Shown piece by piece: positions 62,771 through 64,000 of a stretch of 64,000 bases of DNA. Every line of letters begins with the position of its first letter. Within the stretch, counting starts at the first letter, position 1. Made by a program: the position numbers and the translations under genes. The notes below the pieces were generated by a model, which worked only from the letters and a program-made list of their open reading frames with translations, was not told the DNA's origin and ran no database searches. The stretch is from Flaviflexus salsibiostraticola (GTDB taxonomy: Bacteria; Actinomycetota; Actinomycetes; Actinomycetales; Actinomycetaceae): assembly GCF_003952265.1 (NCBI RefSeq), contig NZ_CP034438.1, positions 992,001-1,056,000 on the forward strand, read 5' to 3'.

Positions 62771-64000
62771 TCAGTCCTCCTCCGAATAGCTGAAGATGTC
62801 ATCGGGAATATGCACCGCACGACAACCCTGCCCCAGTGAGCGGATGTACTGACGCACGCCATCCTCAATCTCTGTGGCTGCAATCGTGAGTCCTTCGTCG
62901 GCGTCCAGGTGCGCGACGAGATCATCAACCTTCCGCCGGTCGAGCCGCCCCTCGACGACAGCGAGTCGCATCGACCCGCGCACACCCTGGAAGTGAGGAT
63001 GCTCCGGAGTCAGGCGGAAGTTCAGATTCGCAGCAATCGAGTTGATCAGAACCTCACCGGTCGCGGCCGCCGTCAGCACGACAAGTCCAACCTCAGGGTC
63101 GTAGTCAAAGCAACTTGGTGAAAGACGCGCCGTTCTGAACGCTCCTCCTCCACGCCAGTTGATCGCATCCGGATACTTCCTGGTCTTCACACGCGCCTTC
63201 AGAGCACGAATATCCTCTGAACTCTTGAGCTCATCGGAATCTCGGATCGCCTTATTCAAGAGAGATGTCAGCTTCTGTGCCTCTTCAGCCGTGAGGCCCT
63301 CAGGCAAACCTTCCTCTGTCGCATCGACTCTCTCCCCGGCCGTGACAGTGATTCCGCCGGGGTCCTCACCTCTCACAACCTTCTCCAGCCTCAGTTGCGT
63401 GAAACGCCTCAAGGTATCTTGCACCAACTCACACGTGATCCACCGGCGGCCCGTCTTCTGTGCGACAGCAGCCGTAGTTCCTGATCCGGCGAAGACATCG
63501 AGAATGATATCGCCCGGCTCTGTGGCGATATGGATAATTCTCTCAAGAAGCCGCTCAGGCTTTGGCGTGGAGAAGGGAATCTCGTCCGGGAATAACGCCT
63601 TGATTTCCGATTTCGCCGTGCGATTATGCCCGACCTCCGTGTTTGGCCACCATGTCCGAGGAGGTTGACCCTGCGCGGGCGGATACGCCTTGCGTCCGAT
63701 GCCACCGGTCCCCCCTTGGCCTCGCAGAACTAGAGTTGGCCAATCGCCGTCGGCAAGACGCTTTCGAGCTGCGAGCCTGGCTTCGTCCAACGGAATACCC
63801 AAGACAATTGCCGGCACGTCCTTTCGCACTTCCTCAAGAGCAACTCCACATCGACGCGCGCGTTCTTCGGCGTCGTCGATCTGTCTAAGCTCGTACGGCG
63901 CCCAGCCGCGCATGATGTCGAGAACATCGGTTTGCCCAAACGTCCAGTGTCGGCCGGGTGCAGGGTAAACTAAGTGCCCAGTTATTGGATGCTGTATCGC
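62771..64000 (-). CDS. Type III DNA methyltransferase (Mod), truncated by the window edge
   Basis: The right-edge part of a beta-class DNA methyltransferase, about 409 codons visible and open to the window end. The motif I region FAGSGTTAAVAQ and RRWITCEL follow a variable region, and PITGHLVYPAPGRHW lies before it; this order, with motif I after the catalytic motif IV, is that of Mod/beta-class enzymes. The catalytic DPPY motif is expected beyond position 64000. A target-recognition region follows in the C-terminal half (RLTPEHPHFQGVRGSMRL, GRLDRRKVDDLV). It pairs with the Res gene in one operon. Confidence 0.87.
   Translation of the reverse strand, partial: AIQHPITGHLVYPAPGRHWTFGQTDVLDIMRGWAPYELRQIDDAEERARRCGVALEEVRKDVPAIVLGIPLDEARLAARKRLADGDWPTLVLRGQGGTGGIGRKAYPPAQGQPPRTWWPNTEVGHNRTAKSEIKALFPDEIPFSTPKPERLLERIIHIATEPGDIILDVFAGSGTTAAVAQKTGRRWITCELVQDTLRRFTQLRLEKVVRGEDPGGITVTAGERVDATEEGLPEGLTAEEAQKLTSLLNKAIRDSDELKSSEDIRALKARVKTRKYPDAINWRGGGAFRTARLSPSCFDYDPEVGLVVLTAAATGEVLINSIAANLNFRLTPEHPHFQGVRGSMRLAVVEGRLDRRKVDDLVAHLDADEGLTIAATEIEDGVRQYIRSLGQGCRAVHIPDDIFSYSEED

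Overview
This window comes from a high-GC actinomycete. The ribosomal, SRP and tRNA-modification gene order (rpsP-khpA-rimM-trmD-rplS-lepB-rnhB-DUF2469-dprA-xerC, with ffh and ftsY next to it) is typical of Actinobacteria. LPXTG pili with a class C sortase, SURF1, Pta-AckA and dense ATGA gene overlaps fit a facultative member of the Actinomycetaceae or a close relative. The species cannot be named from the sequence alone. Coding is dense, on both strands, and no tRNA, rRNA, CRISPR array or insertion sequence was recognised.

Layout. 1-4.1 kb: the 5' part of a membrane O-acyltransferase gene, pcrA/uvrD helicase and two small membrane-protein genes. 4.7-10.4 kb: guaA with its DUF3817 companion, then a two-gene heterodimeric ABC exporter whose two ATPase halves have lost complementary motifs. 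10.5-13.6 kb: a SipW-type secretion operon made of two exported proteins, signal peptidase SipW and an exported protein with an LPXTG-like tail, preceded by a decayed substrate-gene fragment. 13.7-19.5 kb: a DUF3159-like membrane protein, SURF1, pta-ackA and an acyl-CoA dehydrogenase family gene. 19.6-27.9 kb: a giant 2-hydroxyacyl-CoA dehydratase activase-related iron-sulfur protein divergent from a TetR regulator, a GNAT gene coupled to a GlgC-like nucleotidyltransferase, a threonine-synthase-like enzyme and an AhpD-like protein. 28.0-29.8 kb: rpsB-tsf.

30.2-48.7 kb is an accessory surface-structure region. A 1855-residue LPWTG adhesin gene is divergent from a MalT-like (LAL) LuxR regulator gene. 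Next come an M23 peptidase, a class C sortase, a major pilin, a tip pilin carrying an internal beta-propeller, and a second LAL regulator paralogous to the first and divergent from the tip pilin. The two regulator/surface-protein pairs bracket the sortase-pilus operon and look like one duplicated control module.

48.6-60.1 kb returns to housekeeping genes on the minus strand: xerC (apparently frameshifted at its end), dprA, DUF2469, rnhB, lepB, rplS, a trmD-GNAT fusion, rimM, khpA, rpsP, an amidohydrolase overlapping ffh, and ftsY. The usual yraN and comM genes are missing beside dprA. At the right edge (60.2-64 kb) lies a type III-like restriction-modification pair, a complete Res subunit and a Mod methyltransferase truncated by the window end.

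The most interesting biology is the paired-regulator surface locus, the SipW operon with an LVWTG-tailed member, the asymmetric ABC exporter and the orphan giant activase.
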